A stretch of DNA of 64,000 nucleotides, taken from Pseudolactococcus piscium (GTDB lineage: Bacteria; Bacillota; Bacilli; Lactobacillales; Streptococcaceae). The position numbers were made by a program, and so were the translations under genes. Location of the stretch: positions 149,455 to 213,454 of the forward strand of contig NZ_JXJW01000001.1 in the NCBI RefSeq assembly GCF_002441695.1. Reading direction: 5' to 3'. Of this stretch, positions 41,115 through 48,900 are shown one piece after another. Below the pieces are notes generated by a model. The model saw only the letters and a list, made by a program, of their open reading frames with translations, did not search any database and was not told the origin of the DNA. Each line of letters starts with the position of its first letter. Position 1 is the stretch's first letter.

Positions 41115-42170
41115 ATGTTTATTAGTATTTTGGCCAATATGAGCATTTTATTAGTTTCTCTTTATGGTTATTTAAGTTATTATGCGAATTATGGCAAGTT
41201 TCATTCTTTTTTTAAAGCGAATGAAACAGTTATCAATTCAGTTTTTGTGACGATAGTGGGCACACTTTTATTATATTTTGCGATTGTGATTGGCGGTGCA
41301 AGATATGATTTACGTTTCCTTTTACTCGCATTTACAGTGAAATATTTTGGCGCCAAGGTTAGTGTGATAAGTGCGACATCATTGATGTTTGTCAGATTAT
41401 TCTGGGGGGTAGATCATCATATTTCTATCGCGATCATCTATAGTTTAATGTTAGTCATTATGCTACCGTTATTAAAGGTTTTTGTAAGTAAAATAAAAAG
41501 TGACATCATTCAACTATTGATTTTGAATTATTGTTGTTTAGCTATTGGAAATTTTTTGAATGTCATTATCCTTCATAATCCATTGAAAGATATACATATT
41601 TATATATTTTTATATCTCATCAGTACGATCATGATCTTTATTTTTTACTTTATGATTAATGATATCAGAAGGATGCAAAAACAATCTAGTCATGATTATT
41701 TGACAAAAATGAAAAATCGGAGTGAGTTCCAAAATAAAATCGACATGCTAGTGAAAAAAGAAAAAGTCTTTTCTCTCGCTATTTTGGATATTGATTATTT
41801 TAAACTGTTCAATGATTCATTTAATCATCTGGTCGGGGATTTAATGTTATTAGAAGTAGGTAAGGTTTTTTTATCTTTCGAAACGGATAAAATTAATTGT
41901 TATCGCATTGGTGGAGAAGAGTTTGCCTTTACTTTCGAACAAACTGAGTTTCATGAAGTTGAAAACAGGTTAGAAAAAATTAGACTGACAGTCCAAAAAA
42001 TAAAAATTAATACACTATTATCACATGAAGAAATAAAAGAGGTCACTATTTCAATAGGTGTGACGCATGTCAGCACTTTTTCAGATGTTGACAACTTTAT
42101 GTTGCGTGCTGATGAAGCACTATATAAAGCAAAAGAAGCCGGAAGAAACCGAGTAGTGGTTAGTGATTAA
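41115..42170 (+). CDS. Membrane-bound GGDEF diguanylate cyclase
   Basis: A 351-residue protein. Residues 1-~182 form five or six membrane helices of the 5TMR-like sensor type; residues ~190-350 form a GGDEF domain. The active-site loop 'YRIGGEEFAF' (264-273) is intact, with 'LAILDIDYFKLFNDSFNHLVGD' holding the metal-binding Asp and Asn. The inhibitory I-site RxxD is absent (the region reads 'ETDKI'), so product inhibition is unlikely. It should make c-di-GMP at the membrane, next to the synthase encoded downstream. A weak GGATGAG site precedes the ATG. Confidence 0.88.
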   Translation: MFISILANMSILLVSLYGYLSYYANYGKFHSFFKANETVINSVFVTIVGTLLLYFAIVIGGARYDLRFLLLAFTVKYFGAKVSVISATSLMFVRLFWGVDHHISIAIIYSLMLVIMLPLLKVFVSKIKSDIIQLLILNYCCLAIGNFLNVIILHNPLKDIHIYIFLYLISTIMIFIFYFMINDIRRMQKQSSHDYLTKMKNRSEFQNKIDMLVKKEKVFSLAILDIDYFKLFNDSFNHLVGDLMLLEVGKVFLSFETDKINCYRIGGEEFAFTFEQTEFHEVENRLEKIRLTVQKIKINTLLSHEEIKEVTISIGVTHVSTFSDVDNFMLRADEALYKAKEAGRNRVVVSD

Positions 42171-42242
42171 CTACTATAAAAGGATATGTCAACAGATTAA
42201 TAGTGACATCATGCACTAAAGTGAACGAGTAAAGGGAAAAAA

Positions 42243-44225
42243 TTGGAAAATTATTTATATTATATTTTAGCGTTAAATGTTACGTTAATTGTCATCTACT
42301 TTCTATCAAAAAAACAGTTGATTTTTAGGAAAATATTGATTAGTTTATATATCATAAGCATGTCAATTTACATTCTGTGGCGTGCTTTTTATACGCTACC
42401 CGATAGCTCGATTATCAGTATGCTCTTAGGTCTAGCACTATTAATAGCCGAGATAGGCTCTTTTATTTTATCACTTCTCTTTTATTTTTTATTTTGGCAA
42501 AAAAATACAAAAGAAGAAAAAGAATTAGTCGCACTTTCCCCTAATTATCCGACTGTAGATATATTTATTGCAACCTATAATGAGTCTGCTGCCATATTAA
42601 AAAGAACGATTGTTGCGTCAAGTAAAATTAGCTATCCTGATTTGCAAAAAGTACAAGTCTATATTCTGGATGATGGAGATAGAGAAGAGATTGCCTTACT
42701 TGCTGAGGAATTACAGGTTAACTACATTAGAAGAGATGACAATGCACATGCAAAAGCCGGTAATTTAAACCATGGGTTGACTAAAAGCAAAGGCGAGTTA
42801 ATTGTCACTTTGGATGCGGATATGATTCCTAGGGTAGACTTTTTAGAAAAAACGATAGGCTATTTTGAGAATCCCAAGATGGGCTTCATACAGGCCCCAC
42901 AAACATTTTTTAATAGTGATCCCTATCAATTTAATTTATTTTCTGAGAACAACCTTAATAATGATCAAGATTTTTTCATGCGTCGTATTGAAAACCAAAA
43001 AGATATCTATAATTCAGTCATGTATATTGGCTCAAATGCCGTTTTTAGAAGAACGGCGATTGAAAGTATTGGGGGATTCTCGACAGGGGTCATAACAGAA
43101 GATTTAGCTACCGGCATGTTTATTCAAGCTAAGGGATGGGAAACCAGATTTGTTAACAAAAATTTGGCAAGTGGTTTAGCTCCGGAAAATTTTGCGGATT
43201 TAATCAAACAAAGAGATCGTTGGTCAAGGGGGAATATTCAAGTAGCCAGAAAATGGTCCCCATTAAAAGTTAAAGGCTTAACTAAAGTTCAAAAGTTTTT
43301 ATATATGGATGGGATTCATTATTGGTTTTCAGGCATCTATAAAATGATTTTCATGCTTGCGCCACTATGGTTTGTGCTTTTAGGGTTTTATAGTTTAAAT
43401 GCGACACTTAGTGGTATTCTGATTTTTTGGTTCCCATCATTTCTTGCTTCACAACTTGCTTTTAATCGCGTGAGTCAAGGGACCCAAAGTATTTTGTTAA
43501 CAAATATTTATGAAACTGTTATGGCGCCATTCATCAGTTATGCTGTGATTAGTGAGGCAGTATTAAAGAGTAAAAAAGGGTTTTCAGTCACTAACAAGGG
43601 CTATAATACAAGTAAAAAGTATTATAATTGGCGCTTGTCCTTGCCACTGTTAATCTTACTTACTTTATCTGTCCTTGCCTTAGCTAAATCATTATTAATT
43701 ATTTTTGATGTGTTACCGTTTGCTTCAGGAAAAGCAGCGCTCTATATCAATGTGTTTTGGTTAATGTATAATGTTTTTATTTTAATTTTTGCGGTTCTTG
43801 TTCCTTTTGAAAGACCACGCTTTAGAAAATCGGAAAGATTTGTAAGCTCCGAAAAGGCGCGAGTGCTTGATGAAAGTGGTCAGTTAATTGATGTATGTAC
43901 CATGACTGATTGGAATGAATTAGGTGCTGGAGTGGTGATCGATCACAGTGAGCAATCTGACATAAAACTAGGACAAAAAGTGCTACTTGACATAAATGGT
44001 TATCAGCTTGAAAGTGTTGTTAGAAGAGTTAGGCCAGGAAAGGAAAATCTATATGTTGGCTTGGCATTTGTATCATTAACCTATGACCAATATGCTCATA
44101 TCATTACTCAAACGTATGCCATCGCATCAGATAAGTTACCAATCAAAGAAGAGAGACCTAATAAAATAGCAAAGGTTTTACTGGCACTTTTGAAGGGACA
44201 CCTTAGTTTTAGAAAGCGATACTAA
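42243..44225 (+). CDS. BcsA-like processive glycosyltransferase with C-terminal PilZ domain
   Basis: A 660-residue membrane synthase (GT2). Motifs: 'FIATYNES', DDG (143-145), DAD (191-193), TED (285-287), QRDRW (323-327), and gating-loop 'FSVTNKG' (447-453), all as in cellulose synthase BcsA. About eight membrane helices flank the catalytic domain. Residues ~522-620 form a PilZ domain with RKSER (528-532) as the RxxxR c-di-GMP arginine motif and 'DWNELGAG' in place of D/NxSxxG. Start is TTG with AAGGGA upstream. No bcsB, bcsC or bcsZ gene is nearby. It probably makes an exopolysaccharide when c-di-GMP binds. Confidence 0.88.
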   Translation: MENYLYYILALNVTLIVIYFLSKKQLIFRKILISLYIISMSIYILWRAFYTLPDSSIISMLLGLALLIAEIGSFILSLLFYFLFWQKNTKEEKELVALSPNYPTVDIFIATYNESAAILKRTIVASSKISYPDLQKVQVYILDDGDREEIALLAEELQVNYIRRDDNAHAKAGNLNHGLTKSKGELIVTLDADMIPRVDFLEKTIGYFENPKMGFIQAPQTFFNSDPYQFNLFSENNLNNDQDFFMRRIENQKDIYNSVMYIGSNAVFRRTAIESIGGFSTGVITEDLATGMFIQAKGWETRFVNKNLASGLAPENFADLIKQRDRWSRGNIQVARKWSPLKVKGLTKVQKFLYMDGIHYWFSGIYKMIFMLAPLWFVLLGFYSLNATLSGILIFWFPSFLASQLAFNRVSQGTQSILLTNIYETVMAPFISYAVISEAVLKSKKGFSVTNKGYNTSKKYYNWRLSLPLLILLTLSVLALAKSLLIIFDVLPFASGKAALYINVFWLMYNVFILIFAVLVPFERPRFRKSERFVSSEKARVLDESGQLIDVCTMTDWNELGAGVVIDHSEQSDIKLGQKVLLDINGYQLESVVRRVRPGKENLYVGLAFVSLTYDQYAHIITQTYAIASDKLPIKEERPNKIAKVLLALLKGHLSFRKRY

Positions 44226-44230
44226 GTAAA

Positions 44231-44274
44231 AAAATAAACGCCATCAACATACCTGTTGGTGGATTTTATTTTGT
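44231..44274 (+). terminator. Intrinsic terminator after the synthase gene
   Basis: CCATCAACA / TGTTGGTGG (one G-U pair) with tetraloop TACC and TTTTATTTTG tail. Confidence 0.78.
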
Positions 44275-44426
44275 ATGAAAAAGATGACGATAAAACTACT
44301 GGAAACTAAGGACGTACCACAAAAGAATAAACAGGTAACTCATAACAGTCTTATAAAATGGTAGACTGATGTTAAAAAAATTAGCTAGTTTGGTCTTTTA
44401 AATGATTCTGATAGCGTATATTAATG

Positions 44427-44468
44427 TATAATTGTATCATAATGCATCTCTTACGATACATAAGATGC
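44427..44468 (+). promoter_or_regulatory. -10 box followed by two interleaved inverted repeats
   Basis: TATAAT (44427-44432) is followed by TGTATC (44433-44438), GCATCT (44444-44449), GATACA (44455-44460) and AGATGC (44463-44468). The first pairs with the third and the second with the fourth, giving either alternative hairpins, a pseudoknot, or two overlapping protein-binding dyads upstream of the IIC-like gene. Confidence 0.45.
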
Positions 44469-44518
44469 TAGCGTCATTGTGCACCTATAAATAATCAGAT
44501 AGTTAGATTTGGAGTAAT

Positions 44519-45727
44519 ATGATCAATAAAATAATTGAGCGTACTGTAAAATGGGATCAGGGTGTCTTAAAATTACCTGCTTTTAACGCTATTTTTACAG
44601 CAATGCAACAAACCCTACCCTTACTTACCATTAGTGTTTATTTACAATTAATCATCAACTTATTTTTAAAGCCGGATGCATTTTTTATTAGACTATTTCA
44701 TCTCTCAATAAAGGTTCCGATGTTAATGCAGTTGCAAGACCTGTCTTTACTGCTTGATCTTTTAGTTTTAATGTTATTTTCAGCAATATATACAGGGACG
44801 TATCTCTCTTCACGTCATGTTTTTCAAACAACATTACCAATTATCACTAATTTTTTGGGTACATTTTTTTTATTACTAGGTAAAGATAAACTGCTCAGTT
44901 ATGATAGCACGCAATATTTATTACTTGTTATCATCGTAACATTGAGCAGCGAGAGTTTTGTACATTATCAAAAAAAAGTGAGTCGACCTAATGTACAACC
45001 TTTTGCAATGCGTTTTCTATTATGGGCCGGCATCATTTTAGGTGTTAATATAGGCTTACAAATGGTGTCACCCAGTACCTTCATTTATCAGGCTATGAGC
45101 AGTTTAACCGCTCATGTATTTTGGACTAGTTTTCTTGGACTACTACTCATTAGTTGCTTGATACCTCTATTTTTTTGGTTAGGTATTTCGATACCCAGAG
45201 AGCTAGTGACGGATCAAATTAATATTCCTGCAGTCGTTAAAAATTTAAATGTCGTCATAAAAAATGAAAATGGTAGCTTACCTTATCCGACTAACTTGTA
45301 TAGTGTCTATCATGCGTTTTCTCAATTTGGTGGTATCGGCAATACAGTAGTGCTGAGTTTTTTATTATTATTCGCAGTTTCAAAGAAGCGTCAAAACCTA
45401 GGTTTGCTATCACTTGTTCCAAGTCTTTTTAATCAAAACCAATTACTTTACTTTGGCTTACCCATCTTTTTACGGCCGCTTATGTTAGTGCCGATGCTCG
45501 CAACAAGTGTAGTGGGGACTTTAATTGGGTATATAGCAATTATGACGCATTTGATTAAACCGGCTACTTTGGTGACGCCGAGTGGCATGCCTAATCTTTT
45601 ATTAGCCTTTTTAGGCAGTAATGACGGCTGGTCTTTACTTGTTGTTGCTATTATTTTCGGCTTATCAGTCATCATCTATATGCCATTTATTAAGATACAG
45701 AACAGTGAGACTATCTATGAAAAATAA
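44519..45727 (+). CDS. Divergent PTS IIC-like membrane protein (possibly not a PTS transporter)
   Basis: A 402-residue membrane protein with ~9-10 helices that aligns by eye with cellobiose-family IIC: 'FGGIGNTVVLSFLLLFAVSKKRQNLGLLSLVPSLFNQNQLLYFGLP' corresponds to the IIC segment ending 'FNINEPVIFGLP'. The sugar-binding Glu of 'NINEP' is replaced (NQNQL), and it is ~40-80 residues shorter than normal IIC proteins. There is no IIA or IIB gene beside it. It lies directly after a c-di-GMP/exopolysaccharide operon and overlaps a surface hydrolase gene, so a role in that polymer's export or modification is possible. GGAGTAAT site. Confidence 0.7.
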   Translation: MINKIIERTVKWDQGVLKLPAFNAIFTAMQQTLPLLTISVYLQLIINLFLKPDAFFIRLFHLSIKVPMLMQLQDLSLLLDLLVLMLFSAIYTGTYLSSRHVFQTTLPIITNFLGTFFLLLGKDKLLSYDSTQYLLLVIIVTLSSESFVHYQKKVSRPNVQPFAMRFLLWAGIILGVNIGLQMVSPSTFIYQAMSSLTAHVFWTSFLGLLLISCLIPLFFWLGISIPRELVTDQINIPAVVKNLNVVIKNENGSLPYPTNLYSVYHAFSQFGGIGNTVVLSFLLLFAVSKKRQNLGLLSLVPSLFNQNQLLYFGLPIFLRPLMLVPMLATSVVGTLIGYIAIMTHLIKPATLVTPSGMPNLLLAFLGSNDGWSLLVVAIIFGLSVIIYMPFIKIQNSETIYEK

Positions 45728-46574
45728 AATCATTATCGTTTTAAGTCTCCTACTCATGATTGTCAGTGGCTATTTTGGCCGTGAATGGGTTATAAGTACC
45801 AATAATAAGCAAGCAAAAATTCAAAATTCACATCTCAAACCAATTATTTTTATTCCTGGATCAAGTGCGACGATTGACCGTTTTGATAGTTTAATTTCTA
45901 CACTAAATAGTAAGGGGACTAAGCATAGCGTCCTAAAAGTTCAGGTCAATACAGATGGTCATCTCACCTATTCGGGTCGTATTCGCGCCAATGATCAGCA
46001 ACCATTTATTATCATTGGTTTTCAAAATAACAATGATGGCTATAGTAATATTAAAAAACAATATAACTGGCTAAATATCGCCATGAATAGTTTACAAGCG
46101 CGCTATCACTTTCGAAATTTCCAAGCCATTGGTCACTCAAATGGGGGGCTGATTTGGACGGGTTATTTAGAAAATGATTACAGTGAAGACCAATTTCATA
46201 TGTCAGTATTGATGACTTTAGGGACACCTTATAATTTCTCAGAAGCTTCTCAAACACGTCCCACAGTTATGCTTAAAGACTATATGGAGAGTAAAAATAA
46301 TTTACCAAATAGTCTATCGGTTTACTCAGTAGCAGGTACAGAAGATTATACCGATGATGGCGTCGTACCAGTCCAAAGTGTGACAGCTGGGAAGTATATT
46401 TTTCAAAATCAAGTAAAAACCTATACACAAATCACTGTTTCTGGCAGTGATGCGGAGCATTCTAGTTTACCTGAGAACAGTGAAGTGATCACATTAATAC
46501 AAGAATATTTACTTAGTGTGCCAAAAGGGGGAGAAAAAATAGTACCTAAAAAGATTACCAGTGATATTAATTAA
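45717..46574 (+). CDS. DUF915-family alpha/beta hydrolase, membrane-anchored
   Basis: A 285-residue paralogue of the 14223-15056 protein with signal anchor 'IIIVLSLLLMIVSGYFG'. Hydrolase parts: 'IIFIPGSSATIDRFD', elbow 'IGHSNGGLIW', acid region 'DYTDDGVVPVQS', and His in 'SDAEHSSLPEN'. It begins inside the last codons of the IIC-like gene (11-base overlap), showing translational coupling. Being extracytoplasmic and next to a polysaccharide synthase, it could trim, acylate or deacylate the polymer; this is inference. Confidence 0.82.
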   Translation: MKNKIIIVLSLLLMIVSGYFGREWVISTNNKQAKIQNSHLKPIIFIPGSSATIDRFDSLISTLNSKGTKHSVLKVQVNTDGHLTYSGRIRANDQQPFIIIGFQNNNDGYSNIKKQYNWLNIAMNSLQARYHFRNFQAIGHSNGGLIWTGYLENDYSEDQFHMSVLMTLGTPYNFSEASQTRPTVMLKDYMESKNNLPNSLSVYSVAGTEDYTDDGVVPVQSVTAGKYIFQNQVKTYTQITVSGSDAEHSSLPENSEVITLIQEYLLSVPKGGEKIVPKKITSDIN

Positions 46575-46690
46575 TGACTCTCTATCAGGACCTGTATAAG
46601 ATATAACTAACACGTTTAGCCTATGATAAACAGGATTCAGATAGGCATACTGAGCTTTCATATGATGTGACCGCTAAAATTTATCTTTTG

Positions 46691-46720
46691 AAATCAAGTA
46701 TTGACTGCTTGATTTTTTTT
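46691..46720 (+). terminator. Intrinsic terminator
   Basis: AATCAAG / CTTGATT stem followed by T8, after the IIC-like/DUF915 pair. Confidence 0.82.
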
Positions 46721-46809
46721 GTTAGTTTGATAATTAAAAAAATAAAAAAGTAGGTAATGCAGTAAGTTAAGAACTGCTTTGAATCAAATTCCATAAGTAA
46801 TGTATATAG

Positions 46810-46857
46810 TTAACCAGTTGACTTTATTTGCAAAACGATATATACTTAACTGGTAAA
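46810..46857 (+). promoter_or_regulatory. Zinc-repressor (AdcR/ZitR) boxes bracketing the rpsN promoter
   Basis: TTAACCAGTTGA (46810-46821) and TTAACTGGTAAA (46846-46857) match the streptococcal/lactococcal AdcR/ZitR box TTAACYRGTTAA with one and two mismatches respectively. They overlap the -35 TTGACT (46818-46823) and -10 TATACT (46841-46846), which are spaced 17 bases. Zinc-bound repressor would occlude the promoter. Confidence 0.82.
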
Positions 46858-46883
46858 CTAATTATCGAAAAAGATAGGAGAAT

Positions 46884-47156
46884 ATGTTGGCTAAAAAATC
46901 CAAGATCGCAAAATTTGAGAAGCAAAAAAAACTTGTTGAACAATATGCAGAACGTAGGAGAGAGTTAAAAGAAATAGGTGATTATGAAGCACTGCGAAAT
47001 CTTCCTAGAGATGCTAATCCAAATAGAATGAGACTAAGAGATAATTTGGATGGCAGACCAAGAGCCTATATGCGAAAATTTGGCATGTCTAGAATCAATT
47101 TTAGAAGATTAGCACATGAAGGCAAGATTCCAGGTGTAAAAAAAGCAAGCTGGTAA
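46884..47156 (+). CDS. rpsN: 30S ribosomal protein S14, zinc-independent paralogue
   Basis: A 90-residue S14 protein of the C- type: '[49 protein letters not shown]' is the conserved C-terminal half, and the CXXC pairs of zinc-binding S14 are absent. It would replace the 61-residue zinc form in ribosomes when zinc is scarce, which agrees with two AdcR/ZitR boxes at its promoter. AGGAG precedes the ATG. Confidence 0.93.
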   Translation: MLAKKSKIAKFEKQKKLVEQYAERRRELKEIGDYEALRNLPRDANPNRMRLRDNLDGRPRAYMRKFGMSRINFRRLAHEGKIPGVKKASW

Positions 47157-47183
47157 AACGGCTTGGCTATAGTGAGGTATAAT

Positions 47184-47294
47184 ATGGAGCGAACTGATTT
47201 ATCTAGTGCATATCGTCGTTTAAAAAGTGCGAATATCAAGACACGTAAACGTGCATTGAAATTGATAAAGGCAGAAAAACGTAAGAAAAAATAG
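47184..47294 (+). CDS. 36-residue basic peptide (putative metal homeostasis protein)
   Basis: Starts with ATG after GAGGT, 27 bases behind rpsN, and reads MERTDLSSAYRRLKSANIKT then RKRALKLIKAEKRKKK. The composition (about 13 Lys/Arg) and the motif 'DLSSAYRRLKSANIKTRKRALKLIK' match, as I recall, a short lactic-acid-bacterial peptide often annotated as a putative metal homeostasis protein. Sharing the zinc-regulated transcript with rpsN agrees with that. It is too short for most gene finders. Its biochemical role is not known. Confidence 0.7.
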   Translation: MERTDLSSAYRRLKSANIKTRKRALKLIKAEKRKKK

Positions 47295-47307
47295 GTTAAA
47301 TATAGAT

Positions 47308-47340
47308 TAAAGTCTATCAGTGAATGATGGACTTTATTTT
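47308..47340 (+). terminator. Intrinsic terminator of the zinc unit
   Basis: AAAGTC.ATCA / TGAT.GACTTT stem with ATTTT tail. Confidence 0.75.
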
Positions 47341-47363
47341 GTACTCAAAAGGCCTATGCATAT

Positions 47364-47594
47364 TTAACTGCAAATATCCGTAGCTATTTGGGCCTTTTTC
47401 TGATAATAGATATAGATATAGATATAGATATAGATATAGATATAGATAGTTGTAGGAGAATAGCCAATTAAATCTGCAATTTTCCTTATTGATAAGTTAT
47501 CAAACCCATCTTTATTAATGATCTTAATACTAGCATTCAGAATTTAGTACTTTATTTTTTCTTTTTCTATTGAACATCTCTTTTTGATAGCCAT
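47364..47594 (-). pseudogene. TetR-family regulator remnant with Tyr-Ile repeat expansion
   Basis: From ATG at 47594 the minus strand is one 77-codon frame: MAIKKRCSIEKEKIKY, an in-frame TAA, then ILNASIKIINKDGFDNLSIR and KIADLIGYSPTTIYIYIYIY, and after the repeat YYQKKAQIATDICS and a stop. The HTH (about residues 18-60) is a typical TetR domain. At the recognition helix end, where relatives have 'TTIYLYFKNK', the TAT-ATC codons are repeated in tandem (47405-47449 in DNA). The effector domain is lost. Confidence 0.7.
47405..47449. repeat. Hexanucleotide microsatellite (ATAGAT)n
   Basis: About 7.3 copies of ATAGAT in tandem with no interruption. It lies inside the TetR remnant and in its minus-strand frame encodes Tyr-Ile; the six-base unit keeps the frame whatever the copy number. 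Confidence 0.95.
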
Positions 47595-47902
47595 TGCTAC
47601 CCTCTTTTTTGGTTAACGTCGTTAAGTATATTTACATCGTTATCTCATCGCTATTTAAACAGTATGTCACCTATTTTATAATAACTAAAGTAAAATTAAC
47701 CTATAAACTTTTAATTTAAAGGCAAAATGGCGTTTGAAAACAAGTATAGATTGAGGAAATATAAGAAATCAGTGGGGGATTTCTATTAATGTAATTAATG
47801 TTCACTACAGTAGTCTTTGATTTTTAGACTTCAGTAATGGCAGACCTATTCCTTGTCGATTTATGATATAATTTGATTATCTTATGTAAAAAAGGAAAAA
47901 CG
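47595..47902. other. Intergenic region without recognisable genes
   Basis: AT-rich; the only signal is TATAAT near 47868 that could be the promoter of the HAD hydrolase gene. Confidence 0.4.
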
Positions 47903-48757
47903 ATGAATATAATATTTTCAGATATTGACGGAACTTTTCAAGACTTAGGCGCTGATGTACCGCAAATAAACGTTGCTGCTATCAAAGCGTTACAAAAACA
48001 TCAGGATAAATTCGTTTTTGTGACAGGTCGAGGATTGGAAATGGTTGAAGAATTGCAAGAAGCTTCAGGTTTAGCGTGTGATGCAATCTTTGCCAATGGT
48101 GCTGGACTAAAAAAAGTTGGACAACCAGCAACTTATCAAAACTGTCTTTCTATTGACACATTAAAGGTGATACTGCCTATCTTAGATGCAGAGAACATCC
48201 TATATTTTGTCCATACGACGCATGAAGTCTTGATACATCCCGTTAAGCAATATCATAAAAATCTTCAGGATTTACGTGAAAGTTTGACCTATATGGGAGA
48301 GCAAGGCATCTCATTAATGGACTATAAAACAAATTATTTTGAAGAGAGCTGTTATCATGTAACAGATATGATTGCATTTTTAACACAGCATCCTGACCGA
48401 GCTATTTTAAAAGTAGAATTAATGGAAGCAAGTGATATAAAACATCAATTGCTTCGAGAAAAGCTAAAAAGTCCATTAGTAAGTGTCTTTACGTCTTTTG
48501 TGAAAACATTGGAAATTGTCCATCCACTAAGCAGCAAAGGGAGTGCGATACAGAACTATTTAAAAGACTATACTAATGTGACGAGTTTTGGATTCGGTGA
48601 TGGCGAAAATGATTTACCAATGTTTGAAGTTGTGGATGTTGCAGTTGCTGTCGAAAATGCGACTGAACATATCAAACAAAGCAGTCACCACCAAACAGTC
48701 AGTTGCCAAGAAGGTGGCGTAGGGAAATTTATTTTTGAAAACATACTACCTAAATGA
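47903..48757 (+). CDS. Cof-type HAD-IIB family hydrolase
   Basis: A 284-residue phosphatase. Motif I 'FSDIDGTFQDL' with the nucleophile Asp, motif II 'FVTGRGLEM' with Thr, motif III Lys in 'SSKGSAIQNYL', motif IV 'FGFGDGENDLPMFE' with two Asp, and a type IIB cap (about residues 85-190). Such enzymes dephosphorylate sugar phosphates or flavin intermediates; specificity is not predictable. AAAAGGA lies upstream of the ATG at 47903; an ATG ten codons earlier has no site. Monocistronic. Confidence 0.88.
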   Translation: MNIIFSDIDGTFQDLGADVPQINVAAIKALQKHQDKFVFVTGRGLEMVEELQEASGLACDAIFANGAGLKKVGQPATYQNCLSIDTLKVILPILDAENILYFVHTTHEVLIHPVKQYHKNLQDLRESLTYMGEQGISLMDYKTNYFEESCYHVTDMIAFLTQHPDRAILKVELMEASDIKHQLLREKLKSPLVSVFTSFVKTLEIVHPLSSKGSAIQNYLKDYTNVTSFGFGDGENDLPMFEVVDVAVAVENATEHIKQSSHHQTVSCQEGGVGKFIFENILPK

Positions 48758-48900
48758 GTCATGATAGCTGTGATTTAAAGGTACGATAATACGATCTGAC
48801 TTGCGAGCAAGCGTCTTAGTATTTGTGATGTTTATAGGGAGCGCTGCATATACTATTTGTCCAATTTTTATAGAGCATCATTTTAAAAGAGGAGAGAATT

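Noticed and set aside
46681..47300. Ordinary ribosomal protein operon
   Set aside because: S14 is of the zinc-free type, alone, and under zinc-repressor boxes, so it is a stress paralogue.
47405..47449. Microsatellite as an active phase-variation switch
   Set aside because: The unit is six bases, so copy changes do not shift the frame, and the gene has fixed stop codons.
47400..47460. CRISPR array
   Set aside because: The repeat is an uninterrupted 6-base microsatellite without spacers, and no cas genes are present in the window.
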